Positions 9,519-18,613 of a stretch of DNA of 64,000 nucleotides are shown here, one piece after another. The DNA lies in contig NZ_JABDHQ010000004.1 in assembly GCF_018709685.1 (NCBI RefSeq), positions 1 through 64,000 of the forward strand. Reading direction: 5' to 3'. The stretch's first letter is position 1; each line of letters starts with the position of its first letter. The notes under the pieces were generated by a model. That model did not search any database. It worked only from the letters and a program-made list of their open reading frames with translations, and was not told the DNA's origin. The DNA is from Akkermansia muciniphila. Its GTDB lineage: Bacteria; Verrucomicrobiota; Verrucomicrobiia; Verrucomicrobiales; Akkermansiaceae. The translations under genes and the position numbers were made by a program.

Positions 9519-10118
9519 TTATTTGCCGGAAGAGGGCTGGAAACGGGCGGCCTCCGATTCTGCGGTGATCCTGGCGGGTTCGATATGAAGGAGCTTCCTT
9601 ATAGCCCGGCCCCGGTCGCTCTCCGTCACCGGGAAGTAAATGACGTCGTCTCCCAGATGATAGGAATCCAGGCCGGGGATATTGCCCGCGGGGGCAAAAG
9701 ATTCCGGCGTGTCCGGCAGTTTTTTTACCTCCTTGGAGGAGGCGAGGATATAATACATATAATTACCGGAATACAGTTCCGTTTTAGGAGGGCTGCCCGG
9801 TTCCGGTTTAGAGAAGCTGACCGCAGAGTGTTTATTGGCGGCCCAGCTCCACTGGATCAAAGCCTCCACGGGAATGTCTCCCCGGAGAGACTGGACGACG
9901 CGGGCGTAGTACGTTATCTCCTGGTCCGTTTCTACCGTTTTATAAATAATAACCGCCAGGAGAATGTCGCTTTTCCGCAGGTGCATGGCCGGGCTGTAAA
10001 GAGAAGCATCTCCGGCTACTTCAGCCTGCGTGGGAAAGGAGGGGGAAGATGGCGCCGCGCTGGCCGATACCGTTATCAGTCCGGAAAGCAAACAATAAAA
10101 GAGTGGGTTTTTAACCAT
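9519..10118 (-). CDS. Secreted protein of unknown function
   Basis: A 199-residue product with a clear N-terminal signal peptide (hydrophobic core FYCLLSGLITVSASA, cleavage near residue 22). The mature part has no recognised domain; it is moderately charged, with no cysteine after the signal peptide and a YSGNYMYYIL beta-like stretch near residue 120. It lies 92 bp downstream of the PA14-Tae4-like amidase on the same strand, but a strong terminator stands between them, so it needs its own promoter. Tae4 immunity proteins are also small and carry signal peptides, so an immunity role is possible; this is inference from position only. Confidence 0.65.
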   Translation of the reverse strand: MVKNPLFYCLLSGLITVSASAAPSSPSFPTQAEVAGDASLYSPAMHLRKSDILLAVIIYKTVETDQEITYYARVVQSLRGDIPVEALIQWSWAANKHSAVSFSKPEPGSPPKTELYSGNYMYYILASSKEVKKLPDTPESFAPAGNIPGLDSYHLGDDVIYFPVTESDRGRAIRKLLHIEPARITAESEAARFQPSSGK

Positions 10119-10154
10119 AGAAATGGGTAGATTACTTTCTTTCCCATTATGTTC

Positions 10155-10198
10155 AAAAACGGAGCGAATGCTTTAAAAGCATCCGCTCCGTAAAAAAA
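10155..10198 (-). terminator. Terminator of the PA14-Tae4-like gene
   Basis: ACGGAGCG (10159-10166) pairs with CGCTCCGT (10184-10191), and the inner AATGC/GCAT extends the stem. Read on the minus strand, the hairpin sits between a seven-T run and a TTTTTG tract, so it may work in both directions. Confidence 0.85.
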
Positions 10199-10210
10199 GA
10201 AGTTGATGAA

Positions 10211-11149
10211 TTATTCAGCGTCTTTCAATGTCGCCCGATTGATTAACCAAATGGGGCCAGTCAGGAAACTGCCAATGGAGATGTTGTCTCCCGGACACAT
10301 GCCTACGTGGCCCTTTCCGGCAAACACAATAATGTCGCCCGGCTGCGGGCTGCAATAGCCTGTATCCTGGCCGTCGGCATAGTCAGGGTCGCCCAGGAGC
10401 TTTTGCACATAAGCAGCCATGTCCCTTGCACGGGTGATAACGTGGGTTTTACCTCCCAGCGCATCGGCGTTCGCCTTGTCCCCGATGAGCTCCGCTCCTG
10501 CTTCGTTCTTCAAGTCCTTACCGAAGGAACTCAACGCGATACTCATCCGCAAGGCGCAGCTGTTATAATAGTTGCGCAATTGCTCAGGAACATTGTCCTC
10601 AATTTCCTTCAGGTGAGCCTGATAGAGCCACCCTCCGATATAGGACCAAACCTGTCCGGGATTGGGCATGGTGACATAATCCACCACATTGTAGCATTTC
10701 AGCAGTTTCTGGGCATCCTCCGTCTTCCAGAGATTGACGGGGGCATCAATTTCCCAGAGTTCCAGGTCACCCCCATCCATTTCAGGAACGAATTCTTCCG
10801 CATTGGGATAGGGTGCAATAGAATCCGGAACCTTCAGGTTTTCATGATGGAGCTTGACGTAATGGTAACCTTGCTTGAGTTCCTTCTTGCCCTCTGCCTT
10901 CTTGGATGAGTTGCCGTCCTTGAGTTCCACCACTCTCTGGTTGTCTATTTCCAGGTAACCGTTGTCGTCCATCTGAATGGTAAAGGCACATTCCTTGTCA
11001 AAGGGAACACGGATGTATCCTTCCCAGTCATGGACGCCGGTTTCTTCCGTCTTGTGCCAGACAATTTTGGGAGCGTCTTTTTTCTTCACCTTGTAACGAG
11101 GATTATTTTCAGCGTCGAGCGGGTGAAATGGTATAGTTGATATAGCCAT
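10211..11149 (-). CDS. PA14-like domain fused to a Tae4-like peptidoglycan amidase
   Basis: 312 residues in two parts. Residues about 35-135 look like a PA14 fold (MDDNGYLEIDNQRVV motif), a carbohydrate-binding module. Residues about 185-305 match the Tae4 type VI amidase family: NSCALRMSIAL with candidate nucleophile C198, PGDIIVFAGKGHVGM with H281, and D288. Tae4 enzymes cut the D-Glu-mDAP peptide bond of peptidoglycan. There is no signal peptide or membrane segment, and no type VI secretion gene is in the window, so the export route is unknown. Base composition is more AT-rich than nearby genes, hinting at transfer. The spacer upstream carries a small hairpin (GAACTGA/TCAGTTC, 11184-11201). 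Confidence 0.75.
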   Translation of the reverse strand: MAISTIPFHPLDAENNPRYKVKKKDAPKIVWHKTEETGVHDWEGYIRVPFDKECAFTIQMDDNGYLEIDNQRVVELKDGNSSKKAEGKKELKQGYHYVKLHHENLKVPDSIAPYPNAEEFVPEMDGGDLELWEIDAPVNLWKTEDAQKLLKCYNVVDYVTMPNPGQVWSYIGGWLYQAHLKEIEDNVPEQLRNYYNSCALRMSIALSSFGKDLKNEAGAELIGDKANADALGGKTHVITRARDMAAYVQKLLGDPDYADGQDTGYCSPQPGDIIVFAGKGHVGMCPGDNISIGSFLTGPIWLINRATLKDAE

Positions 11150-11542
11150 AGTGTTTATGTTTTCAATTCATTTATTGTTGAATGAACTGACCATTCAGTT
11201 CCTGGCCACCTTGAAAGATTTCCCGCTCCCCATCAACACGTTCAACGCGTATTCGGCAGGCAGGGAAAGGGCTGAAACGGCGCAGGAATCAGGTGAAAAT
11301 AAAGGGCATCAAAAATACAAGCATTGATGGTCAATAATTAAACATTCCACTCTCTCCGCCCGGGAAGAAGTAAATGCGCCTTCCGCCCGTACATCCCGGA
11401 ATTCCGTCAAACCGCTTCCAATACAAAATATAAGAAGCGCCTCCAGAAGGAATATTCCTCTCCGAACTATTGACGAGTGTCCATGGGCAGGGAATTGGTT
11501 ATTTTCCCCGTAACCATGCAGAGGCCCGCAAAGGCAATTCCT
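11150..11542. other. Intergenic region without a gene
   Basis: AT-rich next to the amidase start. It holds one 7-bp inverted repeat (GAACTGA 11184-11190, TCAGTTC 11195-11201) about 35 bp upstream of that start, which could be an operator or a leader hairpin. Nothing else is recognisable in the rest, including the stretch after the lipoprotein gene that ends at 11543. Confidence 0.5.
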
Positions 11543-12055
11543 TTACTGAACCCGTATCGTCTGCTCAATCAGTTCGTTCAGGCGCGGCGCGGAAAGGGCG
11601 CCCACCATTTCCTTCAGCTTCATTCCCTCCAGGTACAGGAGCGTCAGGGGGACGGCTTCCAGCCCGTACTTGCGGGCCACGTCCGGATAGGCATCCGCGT
11701 CAATCAGCACGGCAAACGCCTTGCCGTCCTGCGCCGCAGCGTAGGATTTGACCGCCTGGACGTAGTCCATGGCAGGGCGGCTCCACGGAGCGTAAAAGAC
11801 AATCAGCACCTTGCGGCCTGAAAGTTCCGTCAACTGCCGCATGTCCTCCCCCTTGTAATCCATCCACGCAGGCGCCTTTTTCACGGGCGTGGCGGGCGGA
11901 AGAACTTTTCTGGGAGGATCAAACGTTCTTTCCAGGGGACGCGGAGCAGGCTTCTTCTCCGCATAACGGGCGCGCCGTTCACTGGAATCGTCGCATCCGG
12001 TCAGACCGGCCATCATCAGCAAAGCGCTGACCCCTATGAACAAGCCCTGTTTCAT
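11543..12055 (-). CDS. Thioredoxin-fold lipoprotein lacking the CxxC motif
   Basis: 170 residues starting at MKQGLFIG. The signal peptide ends in a lipobox (LTGC, C21), so the protein is a membrane-anchored lipoprotein. A Pro-rich linker (35-62) leads to a thioredoxin-like fold (about 65-168): beta strand KVLIVFYAPW, the cis-proline segment GLEAVPLTLLY, and a C-terminal helix. The redox site is WSRPA (91-95) where thioredoxins have WCGPC, so both active cysteines are gone and disulfide chemistry is unlikely. It may act as a chaperone-like or scaffolding member of the TlpA/Trx superfamily. The frame stays open 28 codons upstream, but the lipobox geometry supports this start. Confidence 0.75.
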   Translation of the reverse strand: MKQGLFIGVSALLMMAGLTGCDDSSERRARYAEKKPAPRPLERTFDPPRKVLPPATPVKKAPAWMDYKGEDMRQLTELSGRKVLIVFYAPWSRPAMDYVQAVKSYAAAQDGKAFAVLIDADAYPDVARKYGLEAVPLTLLYLEGMKLKEMVGALSAPRLNELIEQTIRVQ

Positions 12056-12158
12056 TCCGCCGGCAAGTATGCCCGGGAAGGGCAAATTTGCAAGACTGAA
12101 ACCCGTCCCGCTTTTCACGTTGCCCCGGGCCCCCTCCATCTGTTATGGTAGCCGTTGA

Positions 12159-12875
12159 ATGAACGGCATCCCTCCACTGGAATTCGCAGGGGTTTCCCAC
12201 TGGGCGGCTCTGGCCGTTCTCCTGGCAGCGGGATTGTGCATCATGGAACTGGGCCAGTCCTACAAGAAAGCCATACGGAACCGCACTACGTTCTGGCTGG
12301 GTATCGCCTGCCTGTTCAGCCTGGTTCCGGACCTGGCCGCCATGCTGGCGGATGAACCGGAAAAGAGCTGGACATGGATGCTCCCCCTGCATTTCTGCTC
12401 CGTCATGCAGGTGCTATGCGCCCTGAGCCTGTGGATACCCTCCCGCCTGCTGCGTTCCATCGTGTATTACTGCGTGCTATGCGCCACTTTTCAGGGACTC
12501 GTCACTCCTTCCGTTGCCCATGATTTCCCGTCCTGGACGTATTTTGCCTTCTTCCTGTCCCACGGCGTGACGGTCATCACGGCCATTTACCTGCCGCTGG
12601 CCCTGGAATGGAAACCGGCGCGCTGGGACTTCCTGTGGGCTCTTTTGTTCGCCAACGTGTATCTGGCCGTTGTCCATCCGGCCAACATGCTCCTGGGGAC
12701 CAATTACGGCTTCACGGTCGCTACTCCGGCGGGCGGCTCCGTGCTGGACCTGCTTGGCCCGTGGCCCTGGTACCTGCTGTGGATGCAGGTTCCGGCGCTT
12801 GCGCTGATGTATCTGCTTACGCTACCCTTCCGCCATTATCCCAAGGGCCGGACGGGAAGTTCCCTGTTCCAATGA
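12159..12875 (+). CDS. TIGR02206 (YwaF-like) integral membrane protein
   Basis: A 238-residue protein with about seven hydrophobic segments. Family hallmarks are LPLHFCSV in the third segment, FFLSHG in the middle, and TNYGF with LLGPWPWY near the C-terminus. These occur in the TIGR02206/YwaF family of unknown function. It is transcribed divergently from the thioredoxin-fold lipoprotein (103 bp between starts) and converges on the secreted protein downstream. No function can be assigned. Confidence 0.8.
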   Translation: MNGIPPLEFAGVSHWAALAVLLAAGLCIMELGQSYKKAIRNRTTFWLGIACLFSLVPDLAAMLADEPEKSWTWMLPLHFCSVMQVLCALSLWIPSRLLRSIVYYCVLCATFQGLVTPSVAHDFPSWTYFAFFLSHGVTVITAIYLPLALEWKPARWDFLWALLFANVYLAVVHPANMLLGTNYGFTVATPAGGSVLDLLGPWPWYLLWMQVPALALMYLLTLPFRHYPKGRTGSSLFQ

Positions 12876-12909
12876 CAGAAGGAAGACAGGAAGGCCCGGG
12901 ACGCCCCTT

Positions 12910-14283
12910 TTATTTGACGATTGGCTTGAGGATGCCTATGTAGGTGTCAGATGTCCCGGTACCGGGATAGCTGGAGTCTATCCTGATTTTAATGGTGCGG
13001 ACAGGCTGCCTGTAATAGGGAGGAACCACAATCTGGGGCGTCCAGTCATCCCGCAGCGTGGCGTCAAAGGTGTAATCCCCGTTCAGCGTCACCTGGATGC
13101 CCTTGGGGCGACTGAACATGGAGTAGGCGATGTTGGGGTGCCGGCGCGCCTCCGAATCCCTGGCCGGATTGGTCACCGGGGAGATGCCGGTTTCCAGCAT
13201 GATGCCGAGCAAACGCCCCGGGTTCCTGAGCTTGAGCTCCAGCGTTTCCCCCTGGCCGTCTCCGGAAACGCCTTCCGCCCAGTATCCGGTGCCGTTCTTC
13301 AGGTTGTCCGGTGAGCACGGAGCGCCGTAGGGGTCCTTGTCCAGGGTGGAGCTGGCCGTCACCTCGTACTGGTCCGTAAGCTTCCCTTTTTCACCACGGA
13401 TGGTGACGTGCCCGTCCTTGTCCAGCACCCAGGAGGGTCCGGGCGCCAGCACCACGGAAGGAGCGTAGGGACGGCCGTCCGCGCCCAGCAGGGACCAGGT
13501 GAAAACGCCCTTGGGCGTGGTCACGATGGATTTGGTGTCCGCGGAGGGGTCCAGCTTGACGGACTGGTTGGTCATTTCAGAGCTGTACACATTCACCACC
13601 GCCTTGGGCGTGCCTCCGGTCCAGGTCATGACCGGGGAGGTGAGCAGCGTCAGGCGGGGTTCCCCCACCGTGACTTTCGGGTCCGGAGTAATGACGGTAT
13701 CCTGTATATAGGGTACGGAGAACTGGAAGGTGAGCACGTGGGTTCCCGCCTTGTTGGGAACCTGGGCCACCAGCCAGTGGGTAATTCCGGCTACGGGGGA
13801 CATGGTGGGGGCGTCCGCCTGGAGATGCTTCCCTTCCACCAGGGAGAAATCACATTTCAAGTCATCCACGGACGTCACGATGTCCTGCACCGCTTTGGTG
13901 AACGGAAGGATGCGCAGGGGTTCCGGCGTGGCGGCATTGGCCTGCTCATCCGGCGGGGCATACTGGAACGGCACGCCCACGGAGATGGTCTTCCCCTTCA
14001 CCCCCCTGGGAATGTCCAGCGCGCAGGTGTAAACCAGAAAAGCCTGATGCTGTTTCAGGGCTACGGTAACGTCCAGGGCGTTCAGGCGGATGCCGTCCGC
14101 CTGCGCCAGGTCCATGGGTACCGGGAGGCCCGGCACCGGGGCAACGCTTTGGATGGAGAGGTCACGCGGCTGGCGTTGCAGCGTTTTTCCCGCAGCGGGC
14201 TGTTCATGCCGCTCAGGCTCCGCGGCCATGCCAGGCATGCAACATGCGGCGCTGGCCAGCCAGATGAGGGTAGCTAATCTCAT
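12910..14283 (-). CDS. Secreted protein with C-terminal NADase-type glycan-binding-like domain
   Basis: About 457 residues from MRLATLIW, with a signal peptide ending near MPGMAA. The middle (about 60-320) is beta-rich and unrecognised; a DUF4424-like envelope fold is possible but unproven. The C-terminal 130 residues resemble the NADase-type glycan-binding or discoidin-like module: ASSTL, a DNLKNGTGYWAEG segment, then GDGQGETLELKL. Such modules bind sugars or surfaces. In-frame alternative starts are at 14307 and 14316, giving slightly longer signal regions. The gene converges with the YwaF-like gene (35 bp). A role at the cell surface is likely; the ligand is unknown. Confidence 0.65.
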   Translation of the reverse strand: MRLATLIWLASAACCMPGMAAEPERHEQPAAGKTLQRQPRDLSIQSVAPVPGLPVPMDLAQADGIRLNALDVTVALKQHQAFLVYTCALDIPRGVKGKTISVGVPFQYAPPDEQANAATPEPLRILPFTKAVQDIVTSVDDLKCDFSLVEGKHLQADAPTMSPVAGITHWLVAQVPNKAGTHVLTFQFSVPYIQDTVITPDPKVTVGEPRLTLLTSPVMTWTGGTPKAVVNVYSSEMTNQSVKLDPSADTKSIVTTPKGVFTWSLLGADGRPYAPSVVLAPGPSWVLDKDGHVTIRGEKGKLTDQYEVTASSTLDKDPYGAPCSPDNLKNGTGYWAEGVSGDGQGETLELKLRNPGRLLGIMLETGISPVTNPARDSEARRHPNIAYSMFSRPKGIQVTLNGDYTFDATLRDDWTPQIVVPPYYRQPVRTIKIRIDSSYPGTGTSDTYIGILKPIVK

Positions 14284-14949
14284 GACCTTTAAAATAACGT
14301 TTCCCATTCCGTTCATCAAGGCTGATTTAAGGAACATGAAAAAGGCCCCTGGCTTTGCCAGGACAAAGACGGAGGACGGAAAAACCGTTCCGGACTCCGG
14401 AAAGGCGGAGTTCCCGACTTCTGCCAAGGTTCCGGTAAGATGCCCCGGTTTCCGGAAAACATGAAAAGCTCCGGCACGCCACATCAGGGAATCCGGTTTC
14501 ACCCACACGGAAAACCATCAGGAGCAATCCAGGGAAGTCTCATGTTAGTAAACATCATAATTCATTCATTGATAAAACACAACAAATATTCCCCATGAGC
14601 CGCGGCATGCCTTGAAATACCCGCTGATTCCACCTTTTCAAGGGCTGTTAACACCTTCTTATTGCCGGGAGTTCCCATGAAAGAAGCACCGCAGGAAGGG
14701 ATGCAGAACGTTCCGAAGGAAGGGGTGCGTCAAGCGAAAAAAAAAGCAGTGTCAGGCGAACAAAAAAAATTTACGCAAGAGAGGAGCGTAATTTCTCATA
14801 AAGGGAGAGAAAACACAAGATGTGGCACACATGAAAAAAGACTGTACAATATTTCCTTTTCATCGCGATTATTTTTCAGTAGATAATGCACACGCTACGC
14901 GCCGCCCCAACCCCGCGACGGAGCGCTGCTCCCGGGAGGCTCCTCCCAA
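14284..14949. other. Intergenic region upstream of nrdJ
   Basis: No gene is recognised. It has an 8-bp inverted repeat, CCTTGAAA (14610-14617) with TTTCAAGG (14636-14643), and A-rich runs around 14740-14770. ACACAAGATGTGG near 14815 is a loose match to NrdR boxes, but a convincing pair is absent. The nrdJ promoter must lie here. Confidence 0.5.
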
Positions 14950-17900
14950 ATGCTTTCCATTTCGCAAGCCATGACTACAGACAACTCGCAAACTACGCTT
15001 AAACTCCGCACAGGACAGGAAATCATCCTCCCCCAGAGGAAGGACCTGCTGGGCGGTTTGAAATTCACCAGAAGATTTTCCCACAATGAAGTCCACCCTT
15101 ATGATGAAGTGGACTGGACGCGCCGCGACGTGCGCATCATGGACTGGAAGACCGGAAAGACCATTTACGAGCGCCTGGGACTGGAAGCCCCCGCCCACTG
15201 GGATGACAACGCCGTGAAGATCACGGCGGACAAGTACCTCTTCGGCAGTGAACCGGGGTCTCTGGAATATGAAGACAGCTTCCGCAACATTTACGACCGC
15301 ATTTCCAATACCTACACCGTGTGGGGCTGGGAGGAAGGCTACTTCGCCACGCTGGAGGACGCGGAGATTTTCAATGAGGAAATCAAGGCCATGCTGGTGC
15401 AGCAGATCTGGGCCCCCAACTCCCCCGTCTGGTTCAACATCGGCCACTGGGAACAGTGGCGCTGGGGCCGCCCGGACCTGCGGGAAAACTATACCGGCCA
15501 CGGCAACAAGGCCTACCATACCAAGGGCACCAAGAACAACCTGAAAACCTTCACGGTCCAGTCCACGTATGAATATCCCCAGTGCTCCGCCTGCTTCCTG
15601 ACGGAAGTGGGGGACAGCATGGAGGACATTCTGGACCACCTGACCACGGAAGGCCGCATCTTCGCCTCCGGTTCCGGCGTGGGCATCAACCTTTCCACCC
15701 TCCGCTCCTCCAAGGAGCCCATCAGCGGGAAGGGCCGCTCTTCCGGCCCCATCTCCTTTGACCGCGGCTGGGACCGCATGGCCGGAGCCATCAAGTCCGG
15801 CGGCAAGACGCGCCGCGCCGCGCGCATGGTGCTGATGTTCAGCGACCACCCGGACATCTTCGAATTCATCAACACGAAAAACCGCCAGGAAGACATTGCC
15901 AAGGTGATCCTGCGCGAGCACAACGTGCATGTGGAGCTGAAGCAGATTGCAGAGACCAAGCTGGTGGCCGGCACCCCGGCGGAAAAAGCCGCCGCGCGCC
16001 TCATCCTTTCCCTGCCCCTGGCTACGCGGAACAGCTTTGACCCGCACATGGACGCCCTGCTGTACGGGGAAACGCTTTCCCACCAGAACGCGAACCACTC
16101 CGTCTCCCTGAAAGGGGACTTCTGGCAGGCGCTTGCCAACAACGGCAATACCTACACGCGCTGGGTCACGAACCCGGCCCACATTGAGCAGACCTTCCGC
16201 GCCCAGGAGCTGCTGGAAGCCATGGCCAAGTCCATCTGGGAAAACGGGGAGCCCGGCGTGCACAACAATGACGTGATCAACCTGTGGAACCCCGTCAAGT
16301 CCATCGGCTCCATCACCACGTCCAACCCCTGCTCCGAATACGTCTTCCTGAACAACACGAGCTGCAACCTTTCCTCCTTCAATGCCTACCGCTTCCTGAC
16401 GAAGGGAGAGGACGGCAAGCCCGTCTTTGATGCGGACGCCCTGACCCATGCCGCGCGCCTGGCGATGGTCTGCGCGGACCTGAACGTGGAACGCGGCGGC
16501 TTCCCGATTGAAGAGATCGCGGAAGGAACCTACAAGTACCGCACCACGGGCATCGGCTTCGCCAACGTGGGCGGCTCCCTGATGGCCCTGGGCGTTCCGT
16601 ATGATTCCGATGAAGGCCGCTGGATCTCCTCCCAGCTTTGCAGCGCCCTGACGGCGGCCTGCTGGACGGCCTCCGCGGAGATGGGCGCGGAACTGGGCTC
16701 CTATGTGGAATACCCCGCCAGCAAGAAGGACCTGCTGGCCGTGCTGCGCCTGCATAACGCGGCCCAGAAGCTGGCTACCGCCCTGCCCGCCCAGAAGGAT
16801 TCCAAGGCTCTGGACGACCTGATTGAAAACATCATCGCCAACGCCGGGGGAACGCTGCCGGAAGCGCAGGGGCTGACCGCCTCCTATGCCCTGCACGCAT
16901 ACCTCAAGAGCTTCAAGGCGCCCACCATGATGAACAAGGAGCGCATCGCCCCCGCCGCCAAGCTGGCGGAAGCGGCCTCCAGCATGTGGGCGAAGGCCGC
17001 CAAGGCCACGGCGCATCGCAACGCCTTTGTTTCCGTCATGGCCCCCACGGGCACCATCTCCGCCCCGCTGGGCTGTTATGATGAAGGCACCACTTCCATT
17101 GAACCGGACTACACGCTGGTGAAGTGGAAGCAGCTTGCTGGCGGCGGCTCCCTGAAAATGTTCAACCGCCTGGCTCTGGAAGGCCTCCGTTCCCTGGGGT
17201 ATCCGGAAGACTTCGTCAATGAAGCCGCCCTGGAAGTAGCGGGCCTGGACGGCCTGATCTCCGCCTTCCAGGGGAATATGGACGCCGTGGTGAACCAGAT
17301 CATCGTGGACCCCTGCAACGACCAGGCCGGCCCCGTGCGCCTCGCGTGGCGCCGCCTGCTCTCCGGCACGGAATCCCGCAGTGAAATTCAGGAAAAGGTG
17401 GCCTACATCAGCAACCCGGCCAACATGTCCGTGCTGACGGCGGACGAACTGACCGTGGTCAACGGCTCGGCCCACATTGAATCCATTCCGTGGCTGGACA
17501 AGAAGGACCTTCCGGTCTTTGACTGCGCCGCCACCAACGGCAACGGCGTCCGGGCCATCTCTCCCGCCGGGCACGTGCTGATGCTGGGCGCCCTCCAGCC
17601 CTTCATTTCCGGCGCGTGCTCCAAGACGGTGAACATGCCCGTCTCCGCCACCGTGCAGGAAGTCTACGATTCCCTCATCATGTCCCATGACCTGGGCGTG
17701 AAGTGCATCGCCATTTTCCGCGCCGGGTCCAAGGCGAACGCCGTTTACGTGGTGGATACGCCGGAAACCCGCATGTTCAAGGCCAACCACGTCTGGGAGC
17801 AGCTCGTGAACGCCGGAACGGAAGCCATTGACGAGATCATCGCGGAAGCCTCCAAACCACGCCAGCGCAAGCTGCCCGGCCGCCGCCTGGGCCAGACCGT

Positions 17901-18513
17901 GAAATTCTCCGTGGGCGGACAGCTCACGGGCTACCTGACGGTGGGCGTTTATGCGGACGGCACCTGCGGGGAAGTCTTCGGGCGCCTGGGCCAGGTGGGC
18001 TCCTTCGCCTCCGGCATGTTTGAAGCTTATTGCAAGCTCCTCTCCACGGCCCTCCAGTTCGGCGTGCCGCTCAAGGAAGTGGTCAAGGGTTTCCGCAATT
18101 ACTCCTTTGAGCCCTCCGGCTTCTGCCGCGTGGGGGACGATACGGAGGCGGACACCTGCACGGAAATCCGCTCCTGCGCCTCCGTGGTGGACCTGATCGC
18201 CAAGATTCTGGCGTGGCTCTTCCCGGAAAGCAACGGCTACCGCCTGCGGGACGTGTTCTCCATCCCGAGCGTCAGCCTTCCCGGCCAGTCTCCGGACACC
18301 ACGGTGAGCGTGCTGCCCCCCCGCATCATCACCACCCCGGTTCATACCCAGCCCCCGGCTCTTCCGGAAGTTCCCGCAGGCAAGGCGCCGGAAGGGACGA
18401 TGCTCAACGGAGCCTCCCTGTGCCCGCAGTGCCATTCCCTGGCCTACGTCCAGGACGGCAAGTGCAAGTCCTGCCGCTCCTGCGGCTACAAGGACGGCGG
18501 CTGCGGGGAATAA
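14950..18513 (+). CDS. nrdJ: Adenosylcobalamin-dependent class II ribonucleotide reductase
   Basis: Reduces ribonucleotides to deoxyribonucleotides using adenosylcobalamin to create the thiyl radical; it works with or without oxygen. The 1187 residues show the reducing cysteine region QCSACFL (C212, C215), the catalytic NPCSE (459-463) with radical C461 and E463, the partner Cys in NTSCNLSS (C472), and PTGTISA in the barrel. The C-terminal tail (about 1150-1187) is a CPQC...CKSCRSCG...GCG cysteine cluster, likely a zinc site or dithiol shuttle. A second in-frame ATG at 14971 is a possible alternative start. No other reductase appears in the window. It is monocistronic by its spacers. Confidence 0.96.
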   Translation: MLSISQAMTTDNSQTTLKLRTGQEIILPQRKDLLGGLKFTRRFSHNEVHPYDEVDWTRRDVRIMDWKTGKTIYERLGLEAPAHWDDNAVKITADKYLFGSEPGSLEYEDSFRNIYDRISNTYTVWGWEEGYFATLEDAEIFNEEIKAMLVQQIWAPNSPVWFNIGHWEQWRWGRPDLRENYTGHGNKAYHTKGTKNNLKTFTVQSTYEYPQCSACFLTEVGDSMEDILDHLTTEGRIFASGSGVGINLSTLRSSKEPISGKGRSSGPISFDRGWDRMAGAIKSGGKTRRAARMVLMFSDHPDIFEFINTKNRQEDIAKVILREHNVHVELKQIAETKLVAGTPAEKAAARLILSLPLATRNSFDPHMDALLYGETLSHQNANHSVSLKGDFWQALANNGNTYTRWVTNPAHIEQTFRAQELLEAMAKSIWENGEPGVHNNDVINLWNPVKSIGSITTSNPCSEYVFLNNTSCNLSSFNAYRFLTKGEDGKPVFDADALTHAARLAMVCADLNVERGGFPIEEIAEGTYKYRTTGIGFANVGGSLMALGVPYDSDEGRWISSQLCSALTAACWTASAEMGAELGSYVEYPASKKDLLAVLRLHNAAQKLATALPAQKDSKALDDLIENIIANAGGTLPEAQGLTASYALHAYLKSFKAPTMMNKERIAPAAKLAEAASSMWAKAAKATAHRNAFVSVMAPTGTISAPLGCYDEGTTSIEPDYTLVKWKQLAGGGSLKMFNRLALEGLRSLGYPEDFVNEAALEVAGLDGLISAFQGNMDAVVNQIIVDPCNDQAGPVRLAWRRLLSGTESRSEIQEKVAYISNPANMSVLTADELTVVNGSAHIESIPWLDKKDLPVFDCAATNGNGVRAISPAGHVLMLGALQPFISGACSKTVNMPVSATVQEVYDSLIMSHDLGVKCIAIFRAGSKANAVYVVDTPETRMFKANHVWEQLVNAGTEAIDEIIAEASKPRQRKLPGRRLGQTVKFSVGGQLTGYLTVGVYADGTCGEVFGRLGQVGSFASGMFEAYCKLLSTALQFGVPLKEVVKGFRNYSFEPSGFCRVGDDTEADTCTEIRSCASVVDLIAKILAWLFPESNGYRLRDVFSIPSVSLPGQSPDTTVSVLPPRIITTPVHTQPPALPEVPAGKAPEGTMLNGASLCPQCHSLAYVQDGKCKSCRSCGYKDGGCGE

Positions 18514-18539
18514 ACATATTCCCGCATCCATTCTTTCCA

Positions 18540-18574
18540 GGCGGAACCCGGCCAGCTTCCGGGTTCCGCCTTGT
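18540..18574 (+). terminator. Terminator of nrdJ
   Basis: A 12-bp perfect stem, GGCGGAACCCGG (18540-18551) with CCGGGTTCCGCC (18559-18570). The tail TTGTTG is poor in T, so efficiency is uncertain. Confidence 0.65.
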
Positions 18575-18613
18575 TGATGCCTTTCCCAACACCAATTCAC
18601 CAGAAGCAGGCAA

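Noticed and set aside
10211-11149. A complete type VI secretion system around the Tae4-like gene
   Set aside because: No Tss, Hcp, VgrG or ClpV homologue is present in the window.
14810-14860. NrdR boxes upstream of nrdJ
   Set aside because: Only one loose ACACAAGATGTGG-like site; the paired, helically phased arrangement is absent.
14662-14886. Short open frame upstream of nrdJ as a leader peptide gene
   Set aside because: Highly basic, low-complexity product across A-rich runs, without a ribosome site or known counterpart.
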